Shown here: in pieces, positions 8,571 to 18,430 of the stretch | How the letters are laid out: every line of letters begins with the position of its first letter | How positions within the stretch are numbered: position 1 is the first letter of the stretch | Assembly: GCF_009996735.1 (NCBI RefSeq) | Contig: NZ_JAACYI010000003.1 | Span: 124,001 to 188,000 of the forward strand | Direction of reading: 5' to 3' | DNA length: 64,000 nt | From: Cellulomonas sp. APG4 | GTDB lineage: Bacteria > Actinomycetota > Actinomycetes > Actinomycetales > Cellulomonadaceae | The notes under the pieces: generated by a model | Told to the model about the DNA's origin: nothing | Databases searched by the model: none | What the model saw: the letters and a program-made list of their open reading frames with translations, nothing else | Translations under genes and position numbers: made by a program

Positions 8571-9956
8571 TCAGGCGTCGGCGGCAGCCGGGTGGGCCGC
8601 CGCGCGCGCTCTCTCCTCCTGCGCAGCGAGGGCCTGGCGCGCACGCACCTGCTGCAGGGTCGCCGTCCGCTCGGACCGCCCACGGCCGATGAAGCTCACG
8701 GCCCAGTGCAGCAGCGTCGTGACCCGGTTCTTGAAGCCGATCAGGTAGAACACGTGCACGCCGAGCCACAGCACCCATGCCGCGAACCCGGCGACCTCAC
8801 GGCCACCGACGAGCGCGATCGCGTGGAAGCGCGAGACCGTGGCCATGCTGCCCTTGTCATGGAAGACGAAGCGCTCCCGCCCCGTCTCGCCACGCAGGCG
8901 GCGGGCGATCTGCCGGACCGCGTGCACACCGCTCTGCATCGCGACCTGCGCCACTCCCGGAAGGTCGTCGAGGGCCATCATGTCCCCGATGACGAACACC
9001 TCGGGGTGCCCGGGCAGCGTGCAGTCGGCCTCGACCTTCACCCTGCCGGCCCGGTCGGTCTCGGCCCCGGCGCGCTCGGCGAGCCGCGCCCCCAGCGGCG
9101 AGGCCGCGACCCCCGCGGCCCAGACCTTGCACCGGCTGTCGATGCGCCGCGTGCTGCCGTCGCGCGCGCGCAGCTCGAGCCCGTCGGCGTCGACGGCCGT
9201 GACCATCTCGCCCAGCCGTACCTCGACCCCGAGCCGCCCGAGCTGGTCCTGGGCCGCCCGGGACAGGTCCTGGCCGAACGAGCCGAGCATCTCGGGAGAG
9301 GCGTCGACGAGCACGATGCGGCTGGTCCGCGGGTCGATCCGGCGGAAGTTGCCGCGCAGGGCGCGGTGCGCGAGCTCGGCGATCTGCCCGGCCATCTCGA
9401 CGCCCGTGGGCCCGGCGCCCACGACCACGAACGTCAGCAGCCGCTCGATCTCCTCGGGGTCGTCGCTGAGCTCGGCGAGCTCGAACGCGCCGAAGATCCG
9501 CCCCCGCAGCTCGAGCGCGTCGTCGATGCTCTTCATCCCCGGCGCGTACCGCGCGAAGTGGTCGTTGCCGAAGTAGGACTGCCCGGCGCCCGCGGCGACG
9601 ACGAGCGAGTCGTAGGGCACCTCGTACTCGCCCGACGGCGACGTGGCGGTGACGGCGCGCCGCTCGACGTCGACGTCGGTCACGGTCCCGAGCAGCACGC
9701 GCGCGTTGCGTTGGCGGCGCAGCACGTCACGCGTCGCGGGAGCGACCTCGCCCTCGGAGAGGATTCCGGTCGCGACCTGGTAGAGCAGTGGCTGGAACAG
9801 GTGGTGGCCCGTCGCGGCGACCACGGTCACGGCCACGCCGGGCACCCGGGCGAGCTCGCGCGTCGCGAAGAGCCCGCCGAAGCCCGAGCCGATGACGACG
9901 ACGTGGTGGTGACCAGGCCCCGGTCCGTCGAGGCGGGGCGGGTGGGCGTGGGACAT
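8571..9956 (-). CDS. ndh: NAD(P)/FAD-dependent oxidoreductase, type II NADH dehydrogenase-like
   Basis: This 461-aa protein starts at the ATG 9956 behind a strong GGAGGAGG site. VVVIGSGFGGLFATREL is the FAD-binding Rossmann motif, HLFQPLLYQVATGILSEGEVAP is the type II NADH dehydrogenase signature, VVVGAGPTGVEMAGQIAEL is the NADH-binding motif, and FVIGDMM closes the FAD site. A hydrophobic C-terminal stretch, VLWLGVHVFYLIGFKN, probably anchors it peripherally to the membrane. Such enzymes pass electrons from NADH to quinone without pumping protons. It is divergent from manganese catalase, giving a redox-themed pair. Confidence 0.9.
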   Translation of the reverse strand: MSHAHPPRLDGPGPGHHHVVVIGSGFGGLFATRELARVPGVAVTVVAATGHHLFQPLLYQVATGILSEGEVAPATRDVLRRQRNARVLLGTVTDVDVERRAVTATSPSGEYEVPYDSLVVAAGAGQSYFGNDHFARYAPGMKSIDDALELRGRIFGAFELAELSDDPEEIERLLTFVVVGAGPTGVEMAGQIAELAHRALRGNFRRIDPRTSRIVLVDASPEMLGSFGQDLSRAAQDQLGRLGVEVRLGEMVTAVDADGLELRARDGSTRRIDSRCKVWAAGVAASPLGARLAERAGAETDRAGRVKVEADCTLPGHPEVFVIGDMMALDDLPGVAQVAMQSGVHAVRQIARRLRGETGRERFVFHDKGSMATVSRFHAIALVGGREVAGFAAWVLWLGVHVFYLIGFKNRVTTLLHWAVSFIGRGRSERTATLQQVRARQALAAQEERARAAAHPAAADA

Positions 9957-10246
9957 GCGCTCCTCCTCCGTCGGTCCCTCGACCGTACGGGCGGGCTGCC
10001 CGGCACGCGCGTCGAGCACCCATCCGGTGCGCGAGCCCACCGCCCCACCGGTCGCGGTTCGCGCACGCACGTGCCTAGCGTGGGAGCGCCGCAGGGCGCG
10101 CAGCCCCGCGGGGAAGAAGCACCGACGCAGGAAGGCCGTCGGCGCCATCTCGAGGTCGAGCTGGTGTGCCGCGGCTGCCGCGCGCCTCCGCGATCCCGAG
10201 CCACCGCAGGACCCACCGGCCCGCGGGCCGTGACCCGGAGGTTCAG

Positions 10247-11128
10247 ATGTTCTTCCACCGCCAGGAGCTCCAGCACAAGGCGAGCCCCGACCGTCCCGAC
10301 GCCGTCTACGCCCGCAAGCTGCAGGAGGTGCTCGGGGGCCAGTACGGCGAGATCACCGTGGCCATGCAGTACGGCTTCCAGTCCTGGAACGCTCACCTGC
10401 CGGGCAAGTACCGCGACCTGCTCTTCGGCATCGGTGCCGAGGAGATGGGGCACGTCGAGATGCTCGCGACGATGATCGCGCAGCTGCTCGAGAAGGCGCC
10501 CCTCGGCGTGACCGAGGAGGCCGTCCAGGACGACCCGACCGTCGCCGCCGTCGTGGGCGGGACGGACCTGCAGCACGCGATCGTCGCGGGGGCCGGCGCA
10601 CGACCCGTCGACAGCATGGGCAACCCGTGGTCGGCCTCGTACGTGACCGCGAGCGGCAACCTGCTCGCCGACTTCACCGCCAATGCCAACGCCGAGATGC
10701 AGGGGCGGCTGCAGGTCTCCCGGCTCTACCACATGACGGACGACGCGGGCGTGCGCGACCTGCTCTCGTTCCTGCTGGCGCGCGACACCATGCACCAGAA
10801 CCAGTGGATCGCGGCGGCCCGCGAGCTGCAGGAGGAGGGCTACGAGCAGCTGCCGGTGCCGAGCAACTTCCCGCAGAAGAAGGAGGAGACCTCGGTGTCG
10901 TACGACTACCTCAACTTCTCCGACGGCGCGCACGCCTCCGAGGGCTCGTGGGCGAGCGGCCCCACCCCCGACGGTAACGGCGAGTTCGCCTACCACGAGG
11001 CGCCCGAGCGCGGCGTGCCGATGCCACCTCCCACGCGCCCCGACAGCCGCTTCTACGGCACGACCGACCTCCCGAACGCGGTCGAGAAGGTCGCGGGCGC
11101 GGTGCAGGACAAGCTCACCAAGGAGTGA
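10247..11128 (+). CDS. Manganese catalase
   Basis: A 293-aa non-haem catalase that dismutates H2O2. The ATG at 10247 follows GGAGG and begins MFFHRQELQH. The dimanganese ligands are all present at the expected spacing: E35 in GQYGEITVAMQY, E66 and H69 in GAEEMGHVEML, E150 in ANANAEMQGRL, and H183 in ARDTMHQNQW. The C-terminal tail is long and acidic with a final helical KVAGAVQDKLTKE. An earlier in-frame ATG would add an arginine/proline-rich leader without a ribosome-binding site, so it was not used. The gene is divergent from ndh and followed by a hairpin. Confidence 0.95.
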   Translation: MFFHRQELQHKASPDRPDAVYARKLQEVLGGQYGEITVAMQYGFQSWNAHLPGKYRDLLFGIGAEEMGHVEMLATMIAQLLEKAPLGVTEEAVQDDPTVAAVVGGTDLQHAIVAGAGARPVDSMGNPWSASYVTASGNLLADFTANANAEMQGRLQVSRLYHMTDDAGVRDLLSFLLARDTMHQNQWIAAARELQEEGYEQLPVPSNFPQKKEETSVSYDYLNFSDGAHASEGSWASGPTPDGNGEFAYHEAPERGVPMPPPTRPDSRFYGTTDLPNAVEKVAGAVQDKLTKE

Positions 11129-11133
11129 GGGGA

Positions 11134-11148
11134 CGCCCGTGACGGGCG
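11134..11148 (+). terminator. Hairpin after manganese catalase
   Basis: CGCCCG at 11134-11139 pairs with CGGGCG at 11143-11148 around a TGA triloop, a few bases past the catalase stop. Confidence 0.35.
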
Positions 11149-11187
11149 CCCGGCGCGTGCCGGGGCCCCGTCACGGTCGCGTGCACG

Positions 11188-11261
11188 TGGGCCCGGCCGG
11201 TCTCGAACCGACGACCTCCGCGGTGTAAGCGCGGCGCTCTGACCAACTGAGCTACAGGCCC
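11188..11261 (-). tRNA. tRNA-Val (anticodon TAC)
   Basis: On the minus strand a full cloverleaf is present: acceptor GGGCCTG paired with CGGGCCC, D-arm GCTCAGTTGGTCAGAGC, anticodon stem CCGCG/CGCGG around loop CTTACAC, and T-loop GTTCGAG. TAC at the anticodon reads valine codons. The discriminator base is A and the CCA end is not encoded. Confidence 0.95.
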
Positions 11262-11304
11262 GACGACGGGCGCACACACTACCGCCGCACAGCCCCGGAT
11301 GGGC

Positions 11305-11775
11305 TCAGCTCAGCGCTGCCAGGGCCGCCCGGTAGTCGCCGAGGGCGCGCGCCTGCCCGGGCGGGTTGACGACGCTCCACCGGACGATGCCGTCGGCGTC
11401 GATCAGGAAGCTGCCGCGCACCGCAAGGCCCTTCTGCTCGTCGAACACCCCGTAGGCGCGGGCGGCCTGGCCGTGCGGCCAGAAGTCCGAGAGCAGGTCG
11501 AAGCCGAACCCCTGCTGCTCGGACCACGCCCGCAGCGCTGGCACCGGGTCGCACGAGACGGCGAGCAGGCGCGCGCCCGCGGCCTCGAAGTCCTCGAGGG
11601 AGTCACGGAGCTCGCACAGCTCACCCGTGCAGATGCCCGAGAACGCGAACGGGTAGAACACGAGCGTGACGGGCGTGCCTCGCAGGTCCGCGAGCGACAC
11701 GGGCGTGCCGTGCACGTCCGGGAGCGTCAGGTCCGGGGCGACGTCGCCGGGGCGCGGAGCACCGGCAGCCGCCAT
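11305..11775 (-). CDS. Peroxiredoxin, AhpE type
   Basis: A 156-aa thiol peroxidase. LVFYPFAFSGICTGELCELR carries the peroxidatic Cys at about residue 49, with an additional Cys five residues later that could resolve it. LLSDFWPHGQAARAYGVF and RGSFLIDADGIVR match AhpE, the one-Cys type peroxiredoxin of mycobacteria and relatives. The ATG at 11775 shares one base with the TGA of the upstream DUF3052 gene (TGATG), so the two are translationally coupled. This order next to aceE is common in actinobacteria. Confidence 0.92.
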   Translation of the reverse strand: MAAAGAPRPGDVAPDLTLPDVHGTPVSLADLRGTPVTLVFYPFAFSGICTGELCELRDSLEDFEAAGARLLAVSCDPVPALRAWSEQQGFGFDLLSDFWPHGQAARAYGVFDEQKGLAVRGSFLIDADGIVRWSVVNPPGQARALGDYRAALAALS

Positions 11776-12212
11776 CAGCGACCCCGCCCGCGCGTGCCCA
11801 GGCGCGTGCCCGACCAGTCCGAGCCCACGGGGAGCGTGCTCGTGGCGTGCAGGCCGGCCGTGGTCGCGGCCTCCTCGATGTCGCTGTGGCCCACGTGACC
11901 GCCACGCCCGGCCTTGGGTGTGAGCAGCCACACGGTGCCACCGTCGTCGAGCGCCGTCCGCGCGTCGACGAGGGTGTCGGTGAGGTCCGTGACGTCGCCG
12001 TCGTCCTGGCGCCACCACACGATCACGCCGTCGCACACGTCGTCGTAGTCCTCGTCGACCAGCTCGCCGCCGAGGACACCCTCGAGATCGGCCCGCAGGT
12101 CCTGGTCGACGTCGTCGCCGTAGCCGAACTCCTGGACCACCTGACCGGCCGAGTAGCCGAGGCGTGCAGCCTCGGTGCCCTGGCCGCCCGCAGCCTCCGC
12201 GGTCGATCCCAC
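11775..12212 (-). CDS. DUF3052 family protein
   Basis: A 145-aa acidic protein starting with GTG at 12212. ARLGYSAGQVVQEFGYGDDVD and the following DGVIVWWRQDDGD are typical of the actinobacterial DUF3052 family, which is found beside aceE. The last 15 residues are arginine/glycine-rich. Its function is unknown. It is cotranscribed with the peroxiredoxin and divergent from aceE, with a 300-bp shared regulatory region. Confidence 0.85.
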   Translation of the reverse strand: MGSTAEAAGGQGTEAARLGYSAGQVVQEFGYGDDVDQDLRADLEGVLGGELVDEDYDDVCDGVIVWWRQDDGDVTDLTDTLVDARTALDDGGTVWLLTPKAGRGGHVGHSDIEEAATTAGLHATSTLPVGSDWSGTRLGTRGRGR

Positions 12213-12290
12213 TGGTGTGCCGTCCCCTTCGTCGTTCGCCGTCGCCCGGTGGCGACGGCTGCCTCACGGTAGCCCACAGCATCCACCCGC

Positions 12291-12310
12291 CCTGTGGCAA
12301 GCGCCACAGG
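12291..12310. promoter_or_regulatory. Palindrome in the DUF3052/aceE divergent promoter region
   Basis: CCTGTGGC and GCCACAGG form perfect 8-bp arms around AAGC. It lies about 80 bp upstream of the DUF3052 start, so it could be an operator or a 5'-UTR hairpin of that transcript. No regulator can be named. Confidence 0.35.
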
Positions 12311-12397
12311 TCCGCAGGTGCACGACGGCGTGTCATGCACGTCACGTCCGTCCGCACGGTGACCCGGTGTGACTTTCCACCCCCGCTACCACGAGAA

Positions 12398-12411
12398 TGG
12401 TCGGACGACCG
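12398..12411. promoter_or_regulatory. GntR/FadR-type operator candidate upstream of aceE
   Basis: TGGTCGGACGACC contains arms GGTCG/CGACC and fits the FadR-subfamily GntR consensus TNGTNNNACNA exactly. It lies about 100 bp upstream of the aceE GTG. PdhR-like GntR repressors control aceE in other bacteria, so a pyruvate-responsive operator is plausible. The regulator gene is not in this window. Confidence 0.4.
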
Positions 12412-12512
12412 AGGCTCGTCGGCGTCACCTCGCCGCCCGGCCCGGGACGAACCGTGCACCGCACCGTGGCCGATCGGGTCCCGGACGGTGCGGACGAGAG
12501 GTGAGGTGTGCA

Positions 12513-15254
12513 GTGGCTGCACGTGACACGACAGGCCCTCTGATCAACGGGCTTCTCAGCCAGGTCCCGGACATCGACCCGGAGGAGACCGACGAGTGGA
12601 TCGAGTCGTTCGACGGGCTGGTGGACGAGCGCGGCGGTCCGCGTGCGCGCTACGTGCTGCTCAACCTCCTCAAGCGCGCGCGCGAGCGCAACGTCGCCGT
12701 GCCCAGCTCGCTCACCACGCCGTACGTCAACACGATCGGCGTGCACGAGGAGCCCTACTTCCCGGGTGACGAGGCCGTCGAGCGCCGCTACCGCTCGTGG
12801 CTGCGCTGGAACGCCGCCGTCATGGTCACGCGTGCGCAGCGCCCCGAGGTGAGCGTGGGCGGCCACATCTCGTCCTACGCCTCGGTCGCGACGCTGTACG
12901 AGGTCGGCCTCAACCACTTCTTCCGCGGCAAGGACCACCCCGGCGGTGGCGACCAGGTCTACTTCCAGGGCCACGCCTCCCCCGGCGTGTACGCACGCGC
13001 GTTCCTCGAGGGCCGCCTCTCGGCCGACCAGCTCGACGCGTTCCGCCAGGAGGTCTCGGTGCCCGGCGGCGGCTTGTCGAGCTACCCGCACCCGCGCCTC
13101 ATGCCCGACTTCTGGGAGTTCCCGACCGTCTCCATGGGCCTGGGCCCCGCCTCGGCGATCTACCAGGCCTGGGTCAACCGCTACGTGCACAACCGCGGGA
13201 TCAAGGACACGAGCCAGCAGAACGTCTGGGCCTTCCTGGGCGACGGCGAGATGGACGAGCCCGAGAGCCGCGGCATGCTCCAGCTCGCGGGTCAGCAGGG
13301 CCTCGACAACCTCAACTTCGTCGTCAACTGCAACCTCCAGCGCCTCGACGGCCCGGTGCGTGGCAACGGCAAGATCATCCAGGAGCTCGAGGCGTTCTTC
13401 CGCGGTGCGGGCTGGAACGTCATCAAGGTGATCTGGGGCCGCGAGTGGGACGCGCTGCTCAACGCCGACAAGGACCGCGCGCTCGTCAACCTGATGAACA
13501 CCACGCCCGACGGCGACTTCCAGACCTACCGGGCCGAGGACGGCGCGTTCATCCGCGAGCACTTCTTCGGGCGCGACCCGCGCACCAAGGCCCTCGTCGA
13601 GAAGATGACCGACGACGAGATCTGGGCGCTCAAGCGTGGTGGCCACGACTACCGCAAGATCTACGCCGCGTACTCCGCGGCCGTGGCGCACACCGGGCAG
13701 CCGACCGTGATCCTCGCGCACACGATCAAGGGCTACGGCCTGGGCACCAACTTCGCGGGTCGCAACTCGACCCACCAGATGAAGAAGCTCAAGGTCGACG
13801 ACCTCAAGACCCTCCGCGACTCGCTGCGCATCCCCGTCACGGACGACCAGATCGAGGACCCGTACCAGGCGCCGTACTTCCACCCCGGGCCCGAGTCGCC
13901 CGAGATCCAGTACATGATCGAGCGCCGTCGTGCCCTGGGTGGGTTCGTCCCCGAGCGGCGGTCGAAGTTCACCGAGGTGACCCTGCCTCCGGAGAAGACC
14001 TACGAGGTGCTCGCCAAGGGTTCCGGCACCCAGCAGGTCGCCTCGACCATGGCGTTCGTCCGGCTCCTCAAGGACCTGATGAAGGACAAGGAGTTCGGGC
14101 ACCGGATCGTCCCGATCATCCCCGACGAGGCACGCACCTTCGGCCTCGACGCGATCTTCCCGAGCGCCAAGATCTTCAACACCCAGGGCCAGAACTACCT
14201 CGCCGTGGACCGCGAGCTCATGCTCTCGTACAAGGAGTCCGAGGCGGGGCAGATCCTGCACACGGGCATCAACGAGGCCGGCTCGGCCGCCGCGTTCCAG
14301 TCGGTGGGCACGTCCTACGCGACGCAGGGCGAGGCACTCGTGCCGGTCTACATCTTCTACTCGATGTTCGGCTTCCAGCGCACGGGCGACCAGTTCTGGG
14401 CCGCAGCGGACCAGATGACCCGCGGGTTCATCATCGGCGCCACCGCGGGCCGCACCACGCTCACCGGCGAGGGCCTGCAGCACGCCGACGGCCACTCACC
14501 GGTCCTCGCGGCGACCAACCCCGCCGTGCTGCACTACGACCCGGCGTACGGGTACGAGATCCGGCACATCGTGCGGGACGGCCTGCAACGCATGTACGGC
14601 GAGGACGACGGCCGGGACAAGAACGTCATGTACTACCTGACGGTCTACAACGAGCCCATGGTCCAGCCGGCCGAGCCGGAGGACGTGGACGTCGAGGGCA
14701 TCCTGCGCGGCATCCACCGCGTGCACACCACCGAGGGTGACGGGCCGAGGGCCCAGATCCTGGCCTCGGGCGTCGGGGTGCCGTGGGCGCTCGAGGCGGC
14801 CGAGCTGCTCGCCGAGGACTGGGGCGTGCGCGCCGACGTCTGGTCCGTGACGAGCTGGAACGAGCTGCGTCGCGACGGCCTCGCCGCCGACGAGCACAAC
14901 TTCCTGCACCCCGAGGAGGAGCCGCGCACGGCCTACCTCACGCAGAAGCTCGCCGACGCGCAGGGCCCCTTCGTCGCCACGAGCGACTACAACCACATGG
15001 TCCCGGACCAGGTGCGCACGTGGATCCCGGGCGAGTACGCGACGCTCGGGGCGGACGGCTTCGGCTTCTCCGACACGCGGCAGGCCGCGCGCCGCCACTT
15101 CAAGATCGACGGCCCCTCGACCGTGGTCAAGGTGCTCCAGCTGCTCGCCCGCCGCGGCGAGGTGCCCGCCGAGGCACCCGCGCAGGCGATCGAGCGGTAC
15201 CAGATCCACGACGTGCGGGCCGGCAGCTCGGGCGTCGCGGGCGGCGACTCCTGA
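12513..15254 (+). CDS. aceE: Pyruvate dehydrogenase E1 component, homodimeric type
   Basis: This 913-aa thiamine-diphosphate enzyme decarboxylates pyruvate and acetylates the lipoyl group of E2. It starts with GTG at 12513 behind GAGAGGTGAGG. The ThDP motif is [14 protein letters not shown] through [33 protein letters not shown] and SHPHP-like [24 protein letters not shown] are typical of AceE rather than the alpha/beta heterotetramer. [14 protein letters not shown] and [15 protein letters not shown] mark the second half. No E2 or E3 gene follows, which is usual in actinobacteria. A strong terminator lies directly downstream, so it is probably monocistronic, with the GntR-type site upstream as a candidate control. 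Confidence 0.97.
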   Translation: MAARDTTGPLINGLLSQVPDIDPEETDEWIESFDGLVDERGGPRARYVLLNLLKRARERNVAVPSSLTTPYVNTIGVHEEPYFPGDEAVERRYRSWLRWNAAVMVTRAQRPEVSVGGHISSYASVATLYEVGLNHFFRGKDHPGGGDQVYFQGHASPGVYARAFLEGRLSADQLDAFRQEVSVPGGGLSSYPHPRLMPDFWEFPTVSMGLGPASAIYQAWVNRYVHNRGIKDTSQQNVWAFLGDGEMDEPESRGMLQLAGQQGLDNLNFVVNCNLQRLDGPVRGNGKIIQELEAFFRGAGWNVIKVIWGREWDALLNADKDRALVNLMNTTPDGDFQTYRAEDGAFIREHFFGRDPRTKALVEKMTDDEIWALKRGGHDYRKIYAAYSAAVAHTGQPTVILAHTIKGYGLGTNFAGRNSTHQMKKLKVDDLKTLRDSLRIPVTDDQIEDPYQAPYFHPGPESPEIQYMIERRRALGGFVPERRSKFTEVTLPPEKTYEVLAKGSGTQQVASTMAFVRLLKDLMKDKEFGHRIVPIIPDEARTFGLDAIFPSAKIFNTQGQNYLAVDRELMLSYKESEAGQILHTGINEAGSAAAFQSVGTSYATQGEALVPVYIFYSMFGFQRTGDQFWAAADQMTRGFIIGATAGRTTLTGEGLQHADGHSPVLAATNPAVLHYDPAYGYEIRHIVRDGLQRMYGEDDGRDKNVMYYLTVYNEPMVQPAEPEDVDVEGILRGIHRVHTTEGDGPRAQILASGVGVPWALEAAELLAEDWGVRADVWSVTSWNELRRDGLAADEHNFLHPEEEPRTAYLTQKLADAQGPFVATSDYNHMVPDQVRTWIPGEYATLGADGFGFSDTRQAARRHFKIDGPSTVVKVLQLLARRGEVPAEAPAQAIERYQIHDVRAGSSGVAGGDS

Positions 15255-15271
15255 CCCAGGATCCCGGGACG

Positions 15272-15308
15272 ACGAGACCCCGCCGGCCGCTGGCCGACGG
15301 GGTCTCGT
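15272..15308 (+). terminator. Terminator of aceE
   Basis: ACGAGACCCCG at 15272-15282 pairs perfectly with CGGGGTCTCGT at 15298-15308, with further GC pairing possible inside the loop. It sits 18 bp after the aceE stop. Confidence 0.8.
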
Positions 15309-15336
15309 GCTGAGCAGCGGGTGAGACGCTCTCGGC

Positions 15337-16020
15337 TCAGGTACCCGGGATGCGCTGCTCGGCCTCGGCGACCACCTGCTCGAGCTCGGTGCGCAGCCGC
15401 GCCGCCGCGGCGTGGTCCGGGTGCATGTCGAGCGCCCGCAGGTGGTGACGCGCCTCGAGCGGACGGTCGGCCTCGATCGCGGCGAGCACGAGGTGCCGTG
15501 CGACCTCGGGCGTGTGCTCACGGACGCGCCAGTGACCGACGCCCAGACCGAGCGCCTCGACGGGCAGGCCGGACTCTCGCAGCATCGCGAGGCCCTCGAC
15601 GAGCGCGTGCCCGTCGGGGTCACGCTCGGCCGCAGTGGTGAGTCGGCGCAGGGCGCCCTCGTGGTCGTCGTGCACCGACAGCCGTGCGAGCTCGATGAGC
15701 GGGTACCACGCCCGCGGGTGCCCGGCGAGCTCCTCGGCCAGGGCCCAGACCGCGAGGTCGGCCGCACGCTGCTTCTCGACGTCGTCCTGCGGGGCGGTCA
15801 ACGGGTCGCCGTCGGGCCCGACCTCGGCCGCACGCCGTCGGACGATCTCGGCGAGCGCACGGAACGCGCGCACGTCGTTCGGGTCCTCCGTGAGCACCGA
15901 GCGCACCGCGTCCTCGTGGATCGTGTCCCTCCGACGGGCCGACGTGGGCCGGCGGAGGCCGACACGCGTCGCCGAGACCGGACGGCGCAGCAGACGACGG
16001 AGGCGTGGGAGCAGTGCCAT
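15337..16020 (-). CDS. TPR-like helical protein of unknown function
   Basis: This 227-aa protein starts MALLPRLRRLLRRPV at 16020. After a very basic N-terminus it consists of repeated alanine/leucine helices with tetratricopeptide-like spacing, such as PNDVRAFRALAEIVRR, HPRAWYPLIELARLSV, DPDGHALVEGLAMLRESG and RPLEARHHLRALDMHP. No catalytic motif is visible. It lies on the opposite strand between aceE and fasR. An upstream in-frame ATG adds 18 residues but has no better ribosome-binding site. Confidence 0.65.
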   Translation of the reverse strand: MALLPRLRRLLRRPVSATRVGLRRPTSARRRDTIHEDAVRSVLTEDPNDVRAFRALAEIVRRRAAEVGPDGDPLTAPQDDVEKQRAADLAVWALAEELAGHPRAWYPLIELARLSVHDDHEGALRRLTTAAERDPDGHALVEGLAMLRESGLPVEALGLGVGHWRVREHTPEVARHLVLAAIEADRPLEARHHLRALDMHPDHAAAARLRTELEQVVAEAEQRIPGT

Positions 16021-16140
16021 GCTCCGACCATAGCCGCACAGGCCCCGACGCACCGGTCGAGCACGCGCCGCCACCGGCAGCGAGGACGCGTTGTACGGTC
16101 CCTACAAGCACGGACCCGCACGGCATGCCGAGCGACCTCT

Positions 16141-17313
16141 ATGCTCCGTGGCATGGGCGGCTCCTCGCGCGAGAACGCGCACACCCTGCGGCGGCTCCAC
16201 GACGGCAGCGGGCTGCTCTCCGCGGCGGCCATGCGCAAGCTCGACGAGACCCTCCCGTGGTACCGCGCACTGCCCGCGGAGGACCGCTCGTGGGTCAACC
16301 TGGTGGCGCAGGCCGGCATCTCGAGCTTCATCTCGTGGTTCTCCGACCCTTCGGTGCCGCCCCACGGCGCGAGCGAGATCTTCGCGGCGGCGCCGCCCGA
16401 GCTCACGCGTTCCATCTCGCTCCAGCACACGCTGCAGCTGGTCCGCCTCATCGTCGAGGTGGTCGAGGACCACAGCGACCGTCTCGCGGCCCCCGGCGCC
16501 GAACGTGACCTGCGTGAGGCAGTGCTGCGCTACTCGCGCGAGGTCGCGTTCTCGGCGGCCGAGGTCTACGCGCGGGCGGCCGAGGTACGCGGGGCCTGGG
16601 ACGCGCGCCTCGAGGCCCTGGTGGTCGACGCACTCGTGCGCGGCGACGCCGACGACGCCCTGCGCTCACGTGTCGCAGCCCTGGGCTGGAGCGGGCACGG
16701 CAAGGCCCTCGTCCTCGTCGGCACGACGTCCGCCCCGCTCGACGACGTGCGAGCGGCCGAGCTGCGCCGGGCCACCCGGCGCGCCGCCGACGACGCGCTC
16801 GTGGGCATCCAGGGCGAACGCCTCGTGGTCGTGCTCGGCGGCGAGGGCGACCTACGCGCGGGCGCCGAGCTGCTCCTCGCGCGCTTCGGTCCGGGGCCCG
16901 TGGTGATCGGGCCGAGCGTCGCGAGCCTCGACGAGGCGGGCCGCTCGGCGGCGGCGGCGCTCGCGGGCCTCTCGGCCGCGCGCGCCTGGCCCACGGCACC
17001 GCGGCCGGTCGCGGCCGACGACCTGCTGCCCGAGCGCGTGCTCGTGGGCGACGAGGTCGCGCGACGCACCCTCGTCGAGCAGGCCTACCGGCCCCTCGTC
17101 GCCGCCGGCGGGTCGCTGCTCGACACGCTCGCGGCGCACGTCGAGCACGGGCGCTCGCTCGAAGCCGCCGCCCGAGTCCTGTACGTGCACCCGAACACGG
17201 TCCGCTACCGCCTGCGCAAGGTCGCCGAGGTCACGGGGTGGGACCCGCTCGACGCGCGCGAGGCCTACGTCCTGCAGACGGCCCTCGCCCTGGGCCGGCT
17301 CGACGAGACCTGA
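16141..17313 (+). CDS. fasR: PucR-type transcriptional regulator, FasR-like
   Basis: This regulator of about 390 aa sits directly upstream of fabD-fabH-acpP-fabF, the position of FasR, the activator of fatty-acid synthesis genes in Streptomyces coelicolor. The C-terminus holds the PucR helix-turn-helix: TLAAHVEHGRSLEAAARVLYVHPNTVRYRLRKV. The N-terminal half is all helical with RSWVNLVAQAGISSFISWF, typical of this family. ATG 16141 was chosen; ATG 16153 is an alternative, and neither has a clear ribosome-binding site. The preceding TACGGT-like box suggests a short or leaderless 5' end. Confidence 0.82.
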   Translation: MLRGMGGSSRENAHTLRRLHDGSGLLSAAAMRKLDETLPWYRALPAEDRSWVNLVAQAGISSFISWFSDPSVPPHGASEIFAAAPPELTRSISLQHTLQLVRLIVEVVEDHSDRLAAPGAERDLREAVLRYSREVAFSAAEVYARAAEVRGAWDARLEALVVDALVRGDADDALRSRVAALGWSGHGKALVLVGTTSAPLDDVRAAELRRATRRAADDALVGIQGERLVVVLGGEGDLRAGAELLLARFGPGPVVIGPSVASLDEAGRSAAAALAGLSAARAWPTAPRPVAADDLLPERVLVGDEVARRTLVEQAYRPLVAAGGSLLDTLAAHVEHGRSLEAAARVLYVHPNTVRYRLRKVAEVTGWDPLDAREAYVLQTALALGRLDET

Positions 17314-17437
17314 GCGGCGCACGGCGAGCCGCGCATGCCACGCCGGCACACCTTTGTCGGGTTCGCACAACGAGCCGGTGCGAGGTTGGTGCCCGTCGTA
17401 GCCCTGCACGTGCGTGCGGTTCGGCCAGAGTTGTCGG

Positions 17438-18430
17438 GTGCTCGCCATCGTGTGCCCCGGTCAGGGCTCCCAGTCCCCCGGCCTGCTCGCCCCCTGGCTC
17501 GAGCTGGACGGGGCTGCCGAGCAGGTCGCCACCCACTCCGAGGCCGCAGGTCTCGATCTCGCCGCGCACGGCACCACGTCGGACGCGGAGACGATCCGTG
17601 ACACGGCCGTCGCGCAGCCGCTGATCGTCTCCACCTCGCTCGTCGCGCTGCGCGCCCTGCTCGACGGGCGACCCGCGGAGGACGTGGCCGACGTCACCGC
17701 CGGCCACTCGGTGGGCGAGCTCGCGGCCGCTGCCGTCGCCGGGGTGCTCGACGACGCGGGCGCCGTGGGCCTCGTGAGCGCCCGCGCCCGCTTCATGGCC
17801 GACGCGGCTGCCGCCGCGCCGTCGGGCATGGCGGCCGTCGTGGGCGGCGACCCGGACGAGGTGCTCACCGCGATCGAGGCAGCCGGGCTGTGGCCCGCGA
17901 ACGTCAACGGCGGCGGTCAGGTGGTCGCGGCGGGTGCCCACGACGCGCTCGAGCGGCTCGCGGCGGCACCGCCCGCACGAGCCCGCGTGATCCCGCTCCA
18001 GGTGGCCGGCGCCTTCCACACCCCGTTCATGCAGCCCGCCATGGAGCGCTTCGCGCCCGTCGCCCAGGACTGGGTTGCGCAGGACCCGCGGCTCACGCTC
18101 CTGTCGAACGCCGACGGCGCCCCCTATGCGCGGATCACCGGCGACGCCGGCCTCGAGCACGGTGCCGCCACCGACGTGCTCGCCCGCCTGGGCGCCCAGG
18201 TGGTCGCGCCCGTGCGATGGGACCTCTGCCAGCAGACGTTGGTCGAGCTCGGCGTGACCGGGCTGGTCGAGCTCGCACCCGCGGGTGTCCTCACCGGCCT
18301 GGCCCGGCGTAGCCTGCCCGGGGTGGAGACCGTCGCGGTCAAGACGCCGGAGGACCTCACCGCAGCCCGGGACCTGATCAGCAGGCACGCCGGAACCCGC
18401 CCCGTCGACCCGGAGGAGACCCCGGCGTGA
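17438..18430 (+). CDS. fabD: Malonyl-CoA:ACP transacylase
   Basis: This 330-aa enzyme loads malonyl groups onto ACP. It starts with GTG at 17438 and reads VLAIVCPGQGSQSPG, the family N-terminus. The nucleophile is in TAGHSVGELAA, the arginine region is SARARFMADAA, and the catalytic His lies in VAGAFHTPFMQPAM. Its stop overlaps the fabH start (GTGA). It is the first gene of the fab operon after fasR, with a 124-bp intergenic region that includes TTGT and ACAA half-sites nine bases apart. Confidence 0.96.
   Translation: MLAIVCPGQGSQSPGLLAPWLELDGAAEQVATHSEAAGLDLAAHGTTSDAETIRDTAVAQPLIVSTSLVALRALLDGRPAEDVADVTAGHSVGELAAAAVAGVLDDAGAVGLVSARARFMADAAAAAPSGMAAVVGGDPDEVLTAIEAAGLWPANVNGGGQVVAAGAHDALERLAAAPPARARVIPLQVAGAFHTPFMQPAMERFAPVAQDWVAQDPRLTLLSNADGAPYARITGDAGLEHGAATDVLARLGAQVVAPVRWDLCQQTLVELGVTGLVELAPAGVLTGLARRSLPGVETVAVKTPEDLTAARDLISRHAGTRPVDPEETPA

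Noticed and set aside
12342-14495. 717-codon frame antisense to aceE, and similar long antisense frames elsewhere
   Set aside because: Long antisense frames are expected at this GC content; they lack domain signatures and ribosome-binding sites.
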